A stretch of 64,000 nucleotides of DNA, taken from JALYOK01 sp963840785. Its GTDB lineage: Bacteria; Pseudomonadota; Gammaproteobacteria; Burkholderiales; JALYOK01. The translations under genes and the position numbers were made by a program. The DNA is taken from positions 1-64,000 of the forward strand of contig CAWJAF010000002.1 of assembly GCA_963840785.1 (NCBI GenBank), read 5' to 3'. Under the pieces are notes generated by a model. It was not told where the DNA came from, searched no databases, and saw only the letters and a list, made by a program, of their open reading frames with translations. The first letter of the stretch is position 1, and every line of letters begins with the position of its first letter. Below, piece by piece: positions 50,801 to 59,337 of the stretch.

Positions 50801-50820
50801 ACACCTTGCCACGGAATTAA
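44863..50820 (+). CDS. Giant DUF11/SdrD-like/Ig-like protein with C-terminal outer-membrane barrel
   Basis: The 1,985-residue open frame is intact. Domains by eye: signal peptide (1-32, ending SPTMAA); DUF11-like modules at about 33-340; an SdrD/Cna B-type module near 485-575 (GLPLKGAVVRFQNADGTPAQ); DUF11 near 595-735 (VEKTVKRNLVELGDFVDYQV); a second B-type module near 741-815 (GKVFLDCDRDRLQGSEELGI); a linker; an invasin-type Ig domain near 1040-1140 (VQVIVPPGGSPADGVTPARV); and from about 1160 a long series of amphipathic beta strands ending LRMRFKFDEDLF, an outer-membrane barrel. It would hold its modules at the cell surface or in the periplasm. The start could also be the ATG at 44884. The OmpA-domain gene follows after 4 bases. 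Confidence 0.85.
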   Translation: MVKLFGSMTRMMRLWLIAAALVCAWASPTMAAMPLAGTAITNQAFASFVDKLTGVRTDLSSNVVQVTVAPLEAVLLSAPRTLFSTRDNQIVFSHRLSNTGNTPANYRLNYLNNGGDSFDLDTLTLHQDVILNGLLDSGEPVINDGGTVFLLPGDSINLILVGTTPTIVTVGDVSKVTLSATSVDDGSVTATNIDEVRITNSAELTLGKTASVTTSKVGEVIGYTLAGRNIGGLPATGINVTLDGVTTTRVVIRDAIPANTQLAEPLTTNGPQPLYHLVGELDLHRYVTTPPANLADVDAIAFSLVAIGPFISINQGYSGGFKVRVNATAAGTITNQASIYFQGGIAPTVASNEVRTTLEALPPTVRYFTNLNFTRPATVGRLGSALYVEADAAMCNVTPTTIESRLIVITSAATGDRETFSATETGPNTGKFRIDTGAPTIESKSSFPGDGTIQATKNDFITSTIDGCGAGIGLTEILIDPLGIVFDTGTGLPLKGAVVRFQNADGTPAQVFDVDGVTVFPNVVTTGDDGSYQFPAVAACPSGPCYRLEIVPPAGYTLHVPVGELIAGRVMDALGSYGGLFDVSLSTGAVRLDIAMDSKPKDGLMVEKTVKRNLVELGDFVDYQVNVSNGAQSDLQNVYVSDKLPAGFYYVMGTARLSKGNASPPLFESIAEPTTSAGEIRFAIGNLVDGQVAKLAYRVRTGVGALQGDGINRAQAIAGNTRSNVASVKVTVQPGVFSDKAFVIGKVFLDCDRDRLQGSEELGIPGVRIYMEDGTYVISDAEGKYSFYGVSPRTHVLKLDQTTMPAGSELVDLSNRNAGDPGSRFVDVKNGELHKANFAEGSCSDAVVDQVKARRAKAERENTEAQKALTTQFTADGQPVTIGDVRALAATGVVGANTASANAFQSILNGSTTASEGLTTRAKLPPASESVTPAPFDIEKLAKTIDNTLGFIGLNDKDTLPFAQTTIRIKGMAATTLQLKVNDEEVSEKRVGKKSTIADKQTQVWEFIGVNLKGGKNTLTASQIDGFGNERGSTTIVVIAPDKLGKVQVIVPPGGSPADGVTPARVLVRLTDSEGIPVTVRTPVTLETDLGRFDVEDLNGTEPGVQVFIEGGQQEFLLTPPRDPSQATVRATSGITKGEAKLDFMPDLRPLIASGVIEGVLNLRNVNTRALVPSREQDGFEQELKHFSLDVDGGKRAASARAAFFLKGKIKGEYLLTAAYDSDKDTKDRLFRDIQPDEFYPVYGDSAIKGFDAQSTSRFYVRVDKQKSYLLFGDFTTQTTSELRKFGNYTRSLTGARHHFENDRVTINTFASLDSTRQIVEEIPANGTSGPYDLTKPGILENAERVEIITRDRNQSSVILKTIAQSRFSDYGIDVTTGRILFRAPVPSLDENLNPIFIRVTYEIDQGGDKYWVAGIDAQVKVTDRIELGGVYVIDRNPQSTTTLENNVKQIIGLNGAIKLSDKTVLVAEIVQTEGFDGKKGLGERVELKHKDDKLDASIYWGKTDEDFNNPGASQGRGRVEAGAKAAFKLNDRTRILGEILHTEDAVANGKRDGQLIAIERRFDNNIRAEIGLRHSEETATPAQDSSVGTTPNEFTSIRGKITAPVPMFEKANVFGEYEQDIENSDRKLFAIGGDYQIASRAKLYARHEFVSTLSGPFSLNANQTQNATVIGIDSDYMKGGHLFNEYRVRDAASGREAEAAIGVRNLWPVAPGILLNTNFERVHSVGGASGNESTAGAFGVEYTANPLWKGTGRIELRYGTDSDNLLHTLGLGFKLNKDWTLLGKNIISLTKNKGTVQGDKWLERFQFGVAYRDTDSDVWNGLARVEHKVERDTTQIDQETKRNVEIVSTHVNYQPRSDLVFSGRVAAKWLTDLSNGNKDKSNAQLVSIRGTYDINNHWDVSAYASTMFSRGETGRQHGVGMEVGYMLTSNLWLSAGYNFFGFKGDELSGGDYTNHGAFLRMRFKFDEDLFAAKNSKVNNTLPRN

Positions 50821-50824
50821 TGCA

Positions 50825-51907
50825 ATGACCAATCCGAATCTTTTCATGAAAATTTGTTTTATTCTGGCGTTAACGCTTTCGTGCGTCGCTTGGCCATCGC
50901 TGGCGATGGCCGATGGCGCGTCTGGAAAAAGTGCGACGGCGAAAAAGCTTAGCCCACGTCGCGATGATCCGACACAGCCCATGCAGGGGCGGATTAAAGA
51001 GTTAGTTGCAAAAGGCGCGTCGTTGGATTCCTATCCGGTTGCCTTGGCGCAGGTGTGGCTCGACTATGCGCGCGAAGCGCATTTCCGCAAAGATCGCCGC
51101 GCGTCGGCAGAGGCCTTGAGTGAAGCGCGCGCGGTGGTGGGGGTGATCGAGCGTGACGGCGATCGCGCACAGGTTACAGCTCGAGTCATCCCTTCTTCAA
51201 TCAAACTGCGTGACGATTTATGGCACAAAGTGGATGAGGCTAAGGGCAATGCAGAATTTCGTTGTGCGACTTGGCCAACGGCCCGCATGGAAATCTCGCT
51301 GATTGCCGCAGGCCGTGCCGATCGCGATATGGGTTGGCGTGCGGCGCGTCCCTATGTACAACGCGCCGAGCGTTTTGCGCGCGACGCGGAGGCAAAAATG
51401 AATACCTGTGCAAATCCGAAACCGGCGCCGAAAGTGGAAGAGCGAGTGGACGACAAAAAGCCGCAAGGCGAAGTTGCGCCCGCCGTGCCGAGTGCAGGTA
51501 AGACGGTTGATCCGTCTCCCGTCCAAAGCATTCCCGATCGCGTACATTTCGCACGCGAGGGCGCTGAGCTAAGCGACGTCAGCGCGCTGGTATTGGAGCA
51601 AGTTTCTTACGTCTTGCGCGCGAATCCGGCGATTATTCTCGATTTAGTCGGATATGCCAACGAGCTTTCGACCCCGGACGAAAACGAGAAACTCGCGATC
51701 GCTCGCGCGCAAGCCGTTCAAGAATATTTGATTGAAACGGGCGTCGGTCGTGAACGCTTGATGGTGAAACCGGGCGCGGTTTCGCCCATGGCGCAGACGT
51801 CGAGCACAGAGCGCGCTAAGGCGCGGCGCGTTGAGCTGGTGCCGACCAATAGCGAAAGTATCCCAATGGACTATCAAGACAAAGACTTAACGACGGAGGG
51901 GCCGTAA
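50825..51907 (+). CDS. OmpA-domain protein
   Basis: This 360-residue exported protein has a signal peptide (KICFILALTLSCVAWPSLAM), a middle region with helical repeats (ALAQVWLDYAREAHFRKDRR; PYVQRAERFARDAEAKMNTC), a Pro/Lys-rich linker and a C-terminal OmpA-like peptidoglycan-binding domain (IPDRVHFAREGAELSDVSAL, LDLVGYANELSTPDENEKLA, RAQAVQEYLIETGVGRERLM, RAKARRVELV). It starts 4 bases after the giant barrel gene and probably ties it to the cell wall. Confidence 0.88.
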   Translation: MTNPNLFMKICFILALTLSCVAWPSLAMADGASGKSATAKKLSPRRDDPTQPMQGRIKELVAKGASLDSYPVALAQVWLDYAREAHFRKDRRASAEALSEARAVVGVIERDGDRAQVTARVIPSSIKLRDDLWHKVDEAKGNAEFRCATWPTARMEISLIAAGRADRDMGWRAARPYVQRAERFARDAEAKMNTCANPKPAPKVEERVDDKKPQGEVAPAVPSAGKTVDPSPVQSIPDRVHFAREGAELSDVSALVLEQVSYVLRANPAIILDLVGYANELSTPDENEKLAIARAQAVQEYLIETGVGRERLMVKPGAVSPMAQTSSTERAKARRVELVPTNSESIPMDYQDKDLTTEGP

Positions 51908-51946
51908 GGCTGGTCGACTTGACTACTAAATCCATATGCCAGGAGA

Positions 51947-51986
51947 GGCAACTTCCATGCGAGTCTTGGCGATGCTATCGCCAAGA
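51947..51986. repeat. Interspersed repeat, copy D, with perfect hairpin
   Basis: AGGCAACTTCCATGCGAGTC resembles copies A to C. It runs into TCTTGGCGAT/ATCGCCAAGA (51964-51986), a 10-bp perfect stem with a 3-base loop, which may also stop transcription after the OmpA-domain gene. Confidence 0.5.
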
Positions 51987-52037
51987 CCTAAGCGTGGTGC
52001 GGCTCGTGGCTTGTATGCTATTTGAGGTTGCAGAATC

Positions 52038-55000
52038 GTGATCAACGTTAAGCATCGAGCCGTCGCGCGATTGCAATTCGTTTACTTGCTGTTTGTCATT
52101 GCAATTGCGCTGCCATGGACACAACGTGCGAATGCCGAAGCGTTCTATGGCGTGTCCGATACGGGAATTTTTAAAGTCGATTCTGGTTCTGGGAGCGGGC
52201 CCGGGGGTACATTCCTGAATGCGGTTACGTTTGCCTCCCCAATCGCATTTGCGGCAACGATGGCCGCGCGGCCAAGCGATGGCATGATGTTTTATTTGGA
52301 TTCCGCCGGTGCCAATCCGAATTTGTGGCGTTGGGATCCGAATAACCCATCGCTGGCACCGGTACTGGTCGGTACGACAGGGATCGGCTCGACACTAGTG
52401 GTTCGATTGGCTTTTGACGCCGGCGGAACGCTCTATGCGATGGACGGCGGTAGTACGTTTCTCTATACGCTTAACGCCGCTACCGGTGCCGTGATTTCGC
52501 AAACGCCTACCAGCGGCCCGGCGCTGCCCACACCCGCAGGCGGCGATATTTGTTTTCAGCCGGGCACTGGCACCATGTACATGGTGGCCGGAACGCAGCT
52601 TTATTCGGTGACTACTTCGGCCGTAATTACTGCAGTTGGCGGCGGTACCGGCAATGTTTCTGGATTGCCCGGTTCGATGACGGGTTGCGCGTTTGATCGC
52701 TCCGGCAACCTAGTTGTTTCACCGTCAACATCGCTGTATCGGGTAAATATTGGTAGCTTGTCCGCAACCTCGATGGGTGCAAACGCAGGAACGGCATGGG
52801 GCGATATCGGTACAGCGCCCGGGCGCGATGCCGATCTAACACTAACCAAAGTTTCGAGCAACATCACGCCAGGTGGGACCGTGGTGTTTACTGTTCAAGT
52901 TAAGAACAATGGTCCGGTAGGCGCGACCGGCGTTCATGTAACTGACTTGTTGCCTGCCGGATTAACCTTTGTTTCCAGTACGGTTTCTCACGGCACGTAC
53001 ACGTCAGCTACTGGTTTATGGAACATCAATGCGTTAGCGAACGGCGCGACGGCGACGTTGACTATCAATGCGAACGTAACGACCGTTGGCGCAAAAACGA
53101 ACACGGCTCAGGTAACTTTCGCCGACCAATTCGATCCCGATTCCACGCCAAACAACAACTCGGTGACGGAAGACGATCAGGCCAGCGTGACCATTACACC
53201 TAGCCCGGATTTGCGCCTGGTCAAAACCGCGACGACGGGATTTGCAGTTGGCTCAATCGGCACCTATTCGATTTCGGTCAATAACACCCTCGGCAGCAAC
53301 GTGACTGCTGGAATTTACACGGTATCCGATACGTTACCGACGGGAATGACGCTTGCCGCGCCATTGCCAACGGGCACCGGATGGACGTGTACGGGAAGCG
53401 TTGGCGGACCTAGTTTCACCTGTGATAGTAGCACCGCGATTGCGGCGGGAGCGAGCAATCCGAACGCGATTACCATCAACGTGCTCGCAGCCGCGGCGGC
53501 AGCGCCAAGTGCGACGAACATCGCAACCATCGCTGGCGGTGGCGAGCCGGCTACGTTGGCCGGAAACAATAGTTCAAGTGTGACGCATCCGGTGTGTTCG
53601 ACCAATTGCCCGGATTTGCGCGTGGTGAAAACGAGTCCGGCGAGTTTTAGTGTTGGCGTCAACAGCACCTATACGATTTCGGTGAACAATCTATCCGGCG
53701 GCATTCCGACCATCGGGTCTTACGCAGTGGCGGATACCTTGCCGACTGGAATCACCTTGATCGCGCCACTGCCTGCCGGCACGGGATGGATATGCACCGG
53801 TGGTGCAGTTGGTGGCAGCAGTTTTAGTTGTGCAAGCTCGACGGCAATTGCGAATGGCGCATCAAATCCCAATGCGATTACTGTAAACGTCGCAGTTGCA
53901 AATACGGCGGTGCCAAGCGTAACGAATACGGTGAACGTGAGCGGGGGTGGTGAGCCGGCCGCGACTCAGGGTAACAATGCGGGAAGCGTTGTTACGCCTG
54001 TACTGGGTTTCAATTTTAGAATCGTCAAAGCAGGCCCCGCCACTTTTAGTGTCGGCGGAGCGGGCGCCTATTCATTAACGGTGAACAACACGGCCGGCAC
54101 GTTGGCGACGTCGGGAACCTATACGGTCACTGATACTTTGCCAGCCGGGCTAACGCTTTCCGCGCCCGCAAGCGGCACGGGTTGGACCTGCCAAACTACC
54201 GGCGCATTCGCCGTGGGCGGCAACCAAGTCAGCTGTACCAGGGCGACCGTTATTGCGGCAGGTGCAACCAATGCCAACGCCATTGCGGTTAGTGTTAACG
54301 TCGGCGCCGCAGCGGCACCGAGCGTATCGAATGTTGCAACCGTTTCACATCCAACCGAACCGCCGGCCAATGCCACCGACAATACCTCCACGCTTGTTAC
54401 ACCCGTTTTAGCGCCAAATTTGATCGTCACCAAAGTTCATAGTGGTGACTTTTCAGTTGGCAGTACCGGACTTTACACGATTACGCCACACAACACCGGC
54501 GGACTTAACACCAGTGGAACAATTACCATTGCCGATAATCTTCCCAACGGGCTCACTTTTGCATCGTTCACCGGAGCGGGTTGGGCTTGCTCGGTTACCG
54601 TAGTCGGGCCACCACAAACGGTTACTTGTAATAGCACGACGAACATCCCAGCGTTCACGTCGGGCAATCCAATTGGCCTAACGGTCAATGTCGGCGCGGC
54701 GGCCGCTACGGCCAGCCCGGTAACAAATAATGTGGTGATTAGCGGCGGCAACGAACCGGCAGGCAACAATGGCAACAACACCGATAGCGATATAACAAAC
54801 GTTTACTACACACCCGTAATTGCTAAGAGTTTCACGCCAGCGAGCATTACGTCTGGCGGAATTTCTCAGTTGCGTTTGACGATATCAAATCCCGCAGCGA
54901 ACACGGTTTCATTGCTAGGCTTGGCCGTCGTTGATGCCTTCCCCGTTGGAATGACCGTCGCATCGACACCGGCATTCAGCAATAGCTGCGGAGGCGCTGT

Positions 55001-57389
55001 CTCTCCCGGCTCGCTGCAAGGCGATACACAAATTGTGTTGACTGGCGGCGGCCCCATCGCACCTGGAACAAGTTGTCAGATCGACGTCAACGTGACCCTC
55101 GCCGCCGTCGGCACGGTGACCAATACCACCGGAAACGTCAGTTCAACCAATAGCGGTATTGGCAATGCGGCAAGTGCGCCGTTAACCGTTACTGCACCTG
55201 CGAATGTGACGTTGACAAAAGTCAGTAGCCCCGATCCGGTTGGTGCTGGCGCGCAGGCTTTGCTGACATTTACGATTACTAACACGGCAGGTAATCCCGC
55301 GCGAAGCGGCTTAGGCTTTATCGATACGTTTCCGCCCAACGTGGTGCTTTTCAACACCACGACGACCAATACTTGCGGCGGAACCCTTGCAGATAGCGCA
55401 GGCGGCACGTTGGCCGCAGGCGACGTTGGCGTGCGACTCACGGGCGGCGCGATAGCCGCTGGTGTGTCAAGTTGTCAGATTACGTTCCGCATTGAGAGCG
55501 ATATTCCGGGTAGCTACCTAAACGATAATTCGCGCATCAGCGGATTGGCGGGCAGTTTGACCGCAAACGTTAATGACACGCTCAACGTTATTGGCACGAC
55601 ATTGACCAAGGCGTTCGCACCGGCGAATATCTCCGTGGGCGGTACATCGACTTTAACGTTTACCATCAGTAACGGCGCGGGCAATCCGGCGCAGTTTAAT
55701 CTCGCGTTTGTAGATGCATTGCCAACGAACGTGTCGGTGTCGTCCTTTACGGCCTCGCAATGTAACGGAACCGTTTCTTCAACGGGCGCAAACAATATTA
55801 CGTTTAGCGGTGGCTCCATCGCACTCGGCGCACCGACTTGTACGATTTCAGTGACGGTCACGAGTAATATTACCGGAAGCTACACCAACGCCGCAGCAAA
55901 TATGAGCGGGCTTTCTGCTGGCATGACGAACAGCGCAAACGCAACATTGACCGTCGGATCCCCTGGTGTGCCGGTATCGGGGATGGTATACGCCGACACT
56001 AATCACAATGGCATTAGCGATCTCGGCGAAACTGGTACCGGACTTACGTTGTTTGCGAAGCTGATTCCATCGGCGACGCCGGGTGGCCCGGCGACGCAGG
56101 TTGCAACCGTAGCTCCGGTCACGGGTGTCTACGCGTTCTCGACGGTGCTTGCCGGCAGTTACATTATCGTCATCGACAATAACAATACGTTGGCGGATGT
56201 GACACCGACCATCCCGGGCGGTTGGCTGGGAACTGAAATCCCAAATCAAACTCGTACCGGGGTAGTTGTTGGTGGTTCCGGAATCGTCAATCAGAACTTT
56301 GGCCTGTTCAACGGGAGCTCGGTAGCGGGCATCGTTTTCGACGATAAGAGTAGCGTTGCCGGTGCGGCAAACAACGGTACGCTGAATGCCGGCGAGTTAG
56401 GCATTCCCGGCGTTACCGTTCGCGCAAATCACGCGAGTTGTCCGAGTACGATCTGCGATACCGCGATTACCGACGCTGCGGGCGCGTACAAGCTTTGGAT
56501 TCCGGCAAGCGTGGGAAATACAGCGGTCTCGATTGTTCAGACCAATTTATCCGCTTATATTTCGACCGGCGCCCAAGTGGGCACGACTGCCGGTAGTTAT
56601 CTTCGAACGACTGATACGCTAACATTCACCAATGCTGTTGGAACAAGCTATTCCGGCGTAAATTTTGGCGATGTGCGACAGAATGTTTTCCAAACCGATG
56701 GATTGCAGAACGGCATCCCCGGTACGCCGGTTTTCTATCCCCATACATTTACCGCCAACACGTCTGGTACTGTGACTTTCTCCACGACAAATGTTGCTGC
56801 GCCGGCCAATCCGGGGTGGAGTAGCACGATTTACCGCGACAGCAATTGCAACGGCATGTTGGACGGCACCGACGGATCCGCGACATTTAGCAGCCTCGGG
56901 ATGACGGCTGGTCAAAGTGTTTGCATTTTGGTCCGCGAATTTATTCCCGCAACGGCATTGGTTGGCGCGCAGGATGTGATTACGGTGACCGCCGCGTTTT
57001 CCTTTACCAACGCGCTACCTGCGCTGTCTCAAAATTACGTCCACACGGACACGACCACGGTAACGTCGTCGAGTTCAGCAGGATTGCAGTTAGTAAAAAG
57101 CGTGGACAAGGCCACGGCGTTGCCCAACGAAATTTTGACTTACACCATTACCTATACCAATACGGGCACGAGTGCTATTACCAACGTTGTGATCAATGAT
57201 AGTACCCCGGCGTTTACCGTTTACGTCGGCTCGAGCGCAGGGTGTCCTGGACTCGTTTCCAGAACCACATGTACGGTTCCGACGGAACCGGCAAATAACG
57301 CGACCGGCGCGGTAACCTGGAACATTACCGGCGGCGTGGCGTCGGGCGCAAGTGCCGCGGTGCAATACCAAGTGCGAGTACGGCCTTGA
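52038..57389 (+). CDS. Giant secreted DUF11-repeat protein
   Basis: The 1,783-residue open frame starts with GTG at 52038, 10 bases after a GAGG. A signal peptide (FVYLLFVIAIALPWTQRANA) precedes a propeller-like region (about 35-255; repeats such as FYGVSDTGIFKVDSG and TLYAMDGGSTFLYTLNA). Then come about eight DUF11 modules of roughly 130 residues, each opening with L-x-K-x-x-x-x-x-F-x-V-G (DLTLTKVSSNITPGGTVVFT; DLRLVKTATTGFAVGSIGTY; NLIVTKVHSGDFSVGSTGLY). Two SdrD-type B modules follow near 1310 (VSGMVYADTNHNGISDLGET) and 1430, and a last DUF11 module. There is no barrel or anchor at the end. Its stop overlaps the next start as TGATG, so export by the next gene's product is conceivable. Confidence 0.85.
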   Translation: MINVKHRAVARLQFVYLLFVIAIALPWTQRANAEAFYGVSDTGIFKVDSGSGSGPGGTFLNAVTFASPIAFAATMAARPSDGMMFYLDSAGANPNLWRWDPNNPSLAPVLVGTTGIGSTLVVRLAFDAGGTLYAMDGGSTFLYTLNAATGAVISQTPTSGPALPTPAGGDICFQPGTGTMYMVAGTQLYSVTTSAVITAVGGGTGNVSGLPGSMTGCAFDRSGNLVVSPSTSLYRVNIGSLSATSMGANAGTAWGDIGTAPGRDADLTLTKVSSNITPGGTVVFTVQVKNNGPVGATGVHVTDLLPAGLTFVSSTVSHGTYTSATGLWNINALANGATATLTINANVTTVGAKTNTAQVTFADQFDPDSTPNNNSVTEDDQASVTITPSPDLRLVKTATTGFAVGSIGTYSISVNNTLGSNVTAGIYTVSDTLPTGMTLAAPLPTGTGWTCTGSVGGPSFTCDSSTAIAAGASNPNAITINVLAAAAAAPSATNIATIAGGGEPATLAGNNSSSVTHPVCSTNCPDLRVVKTSPASFSVGVNSTYTISVNNLSGGIPTIGSYAVADTLPTGITLIAPLPAGTGWICTGGAVGGSSFSCASSTAIANGASNPNAITVNVAVANTAVPSVTNTVNVSGGGEPAATQGNNAGSVVTPVLGFNFRIVKAGPATFSVGGAGAYSLTVNNTAGTLATSGTYTVTDTLPAGLTLSAPASGTGWTCQTTGAFAVGGNQVSCTRATVIAAGATNANAIAVSVNVGAAAAPSVSNVATVSHPTEPPANATDNTSTLVTPVLAPNLIVTKVHSGDFSVGSTGLYTITPHNTGGLNTSGTITIADNLPNGLTFASFTGAGWACSVTVVGPPQTVTCNSTTNIPAFTSGNPIGLTVNVGAAAATASPVTNNVVISGGNEPAGNNGNNTDSDITNVYYTPVIAKSFTPASITSGGISQLRLTISNPAANTVSLLGLAVVDAFPVGMTVASTPAFSNSCGGAVSPGSLQGDTQIVLTGGGPIAPGTSCQIDVNVTLAAVGTVTNTTGNVSSTNSGIGNAASAPLTVTAPANVTLTKVSSPDPVGAGAQALLTFTITNTAGNPARSGLGFIDTFPPNVVLFNTTTTNTCGGTLADSAGGTLAAGDVGVRLTGGAIAAGVSSCQITFRIESDIPGSYLNDNSRISGLAGSLTANVNDTLNVIGTTLTKAFAPANISVGGTSTLTFTISNGAGNPAQFNLAFVDALPTNVSVSSFTASQCNGTVSSTGANNITFSGGSIALGAPTCTISVTVTSNITGSYTNAAANMSGLSAGMTNSANATLTVGSPGVPVSGMVYADTNHNGISDLGETGTGLTLFAKLIPSATPGGPATQVATVAPVTGVYAFSTVLAGSYIIVIDNNNTLADVTPTIPGGWLGTEIPNQTRTGVVVGGSGIVNQNFGLFNGSSVAGIVFDDKSSVAGAANNGTLNAGELGIPGVTVRANHASCPSTICDTAITDAAGAYKLWIPASVGNTAVSIVQTNLSAYISTGAQVGTTAGSYLRTTDTLTFTNAVGTSYSGVNFGDVRQNVFQTDGLQNGIPGTPVFYPHTFTANTSGTVTFSTTNVAAPANPGWSSTIYRDSNCNGMLDGTDGSATFSSLGMTAGQSVCILVREFIPATALVGAQDVITVTAAFSFTNALPALSQNYVHTDTTTVTSSSSAGLQLVKSVDKATALPNEILTYTITYTNTGTSAITNVVINDSTPAFTVYVGSSAGCPGLVSRTTCTVPTEPANNATGAVTWNITGGVASGASAAVQYQVRVRP

Positions 57390-59197
57390 TGCGATTCTTC
57401 GTTCGATTGAGAAATTGCTTCCTCGGCACGCTGATGGCCGGCGCCGGCAATTGGGCGTGCGCGATCGATTCAGCATGGTTGATCGACTCTCAGACCCTGC
57501 TGGAAAGCGGACAAACGCAACAGGCTTACGCACTGCTTAAGCAGCATGAAGACCAACAAATTGGCAATCCCGAGTTTGACAAGGCTTTGGCCCAGGCAGC
57601 GCTTGGCGTGGGCGCACAAAACGAAGCCACGCTGGCACTGGAGCGAATTCTCAACGTCGATAACCAGGCGGTCGCGGCGCGCATGGAATTAGCACGCATC
57701 TATCAAGCGATGGCCAATGACGAACAGGCTAAATATCAATTTGCAAAAGTCGTCACGACCACGAGCAATGCCGGCTTGATTCAGGAAGCCCAAGCGAATC
57801 TGAAACTGATTGATGAGAGACTTTCTAAGCGACGCAAGCGTCCGGCATTCGATCCGCAAATTGCGTCGAAGGCCGCACCCGTTGTATCGGAAGCGAAATC
57901 AGCGTCAGAAGAAATACCCGCCGCGCCGTCGCCTGATTTGAAATCGGTGATGGACAAGGCGCGCGAGGTGTTTAAAACCGGTCAGCCAATGACTGCATTT
58001 GAAATGCTGGCAGAGCGAGAATTTGAAGGTGCTGGCGATGTCGAGTTTGACTACTTATTGGGCACAGCCGCCATCGACGCAGGTAAACCGGATCGCGCGA
58101 CGCTGGCGTTGGAGCGCGTGCTGGCGGTAAATCCAACATTTGCCGGTGCGCGGATTGATATGGGCCGCGCATACATGTTGTTGGGCAATACGCTTCAGGC
58201 GCTAGAAGAATTCGATGCGGTTCTAAAGCTCGATCCGCCGGAGCCGGTGAAACGGCAAGTCGACAGATTTGTTGCCGAGATCGAACAGCGCAAGCACGTT
58301 GCAAAAACCACATGGGGTGGATTTTTCGGTATTTCCCTTGGACGTGATAGCAACGTCAACAGCGCGCCCGCCGACGCCGAACAATTTATTCCGATCTTCG
58401 GCGAAATCATACCGCTCGATTCCGATAGTGTCGAAACATCGAGCAACTACGCCGGTGTCAACGGGCGGATTCAAGTGAATCATCGCGCCAATCAATCCGT
58501 CTCGCTTTACGCGGGACTCGACATGGATCTACAGCGTAATTTCCAAGCGTCGCAATTTGACCGCTCTGCCATTGATCTGCGCTTGGGCAGCATCTTTACG
58601 TTAAAAAATCATGAGCTTGAATTTTCGCTGGTTGTCGGCAAAACGTTCCTCGAGCAGCGCAGTCACCGCAGCCTGACGGGCGGTGCAGTTCAGTGGCGGC
58701 TAAATTTAAACGACGACAATCAGCTGCAAACTGTTGTGCAATTCAATCGGTTGGCGTACACGCAACGAGAAGCGAGCGTGTTCGATACCGATCAGACCGT
58801 GCTCGGTTTTAGCTGGCTGCGGTTGATCGGTGCTAAAAAGCAAGGCCTTGGTTTCGTTGGCGTCTATCAAGGCAAAGAAACCGATTCAAACGGAAATCCA
58901 TCCGGCGCGAAGGGTTTCCATGGCGTTCGGGCCGGTGGTCAATGGGGATTCAGTCCTAAATGGGCGATCTATTCGACACTGGGTGTTTCGCTCGCGTCCT
59001 ATGAGGGAATCGAGTTCAGTCAACAAAAATCTCGCGACGATAGGCATTTCGATTGGAGTCTGGGCGTCAATTACCTGCTTTGGGATAGCTGGTCGTTGCG
59101 TCCGCAAATCAGTATGACCCGGCATGATTCGAATATCGGTTTATATGACTTTAACCGCCGCGAAATTTCTGTAACTTTGCGGCGCGATTGGCGTTAA
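57389..59197 (+). CDS. TPR plus Slam-like (DUF560) outer-membrane barrel protein
   Basis: The 602-residue protein has a signal peptide (RFFVRLRNCFLGTLMAGAGN, cut after ACA), two TPR blocks (about 30-135 and 190-305; ATLALERILNVDNQAVAARM and ATLALERVLAVNPTFAGARI) and from about 315 a C-terminal barrel region beginning WGGFFGISLGRDSNVNSAP, with strands such as SSNYAGVNGRIQVNHRANQS and HFDWSLGVNYLLWDSWSLRP, ending ISVTLRRDWR. TPR followed by such a barrel is the plan of Slam, the translocon for surface lipoproteins and TbpB-fold cargo. The ATG overlaps the previous stop by one base. A FecR protein with TbpB-like C-terminus follows. Confidence 0.8.
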   Translation: MRFFVRLRNCFLGTLMAGAGNWACAIDSAWLIDSQTLLESGQTQQAYALLKQHEDQQIGNPEFDKALAQAALGVGAQNEATLALERILNVDNQAVAARMELARIYQAMANDEQAKYQFAKVVTTTSNAGLIQEAQANLKLIDERLSKRRKRPAFDPQIASKAAPVVSEAKSASEEIPAAPSPDLKSVMDKAREVFKTGQPMTAFEMLAEREFEGAGDVEFDYLLGTAAIDAGKPDRATLALERVLAVNPTFAGARIDMGRAYMLLGNTLQALEEFDAVLKLDPPEPVKRQVDRFVAEIEQRKHVAKTTWGGFFGISLGRDSNVNSAPADAEQFIPIFGEIIPLDSDSVETSSNYAGVNGRIQVNHRANQSVSLYAGLDMDLQRNFQASQFDRSAIDLRLGSIFTLKNHELEFSLVVGKTFLEQRSHRSLTGGAVQWRLNLNDDNQLQTVVQFNRLAYTQREASVFDTDQTVLGFSWLRLIGAKKQGLGFVGVYQGKETDSNGNPSGAKGFHGVRAGGQWGFSPKWAIYSTLGVSLASYEGIEFSQQKSRDDRHFDWSLGVNYLLWDSWSLRPQISMTRHDSNIGLYDFNRREISVTLRRDWR

Positions 59198-59337
59198 AGC
59201 CATGGGTTTTGTTAAAGAGTGTTACAGGTGAAAAATAGCGGTTGGTTTTCTATACACTCCCGCCTACCTTTACATGAATGCCAAAGGAAAGGCGCGTGCG
59301 CCGAAACTGCGGATTTAGCTTGAACGGGAAACTTGCC

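Noticed and set aside
52038..57389. CRISPR-like or short tandem DNA repeats in the giant DUF11 gene
   Set aside because: Similarity between modules is at protein level with units near 130 residues. I saw no short, evenly spaced identical DNA repeats.
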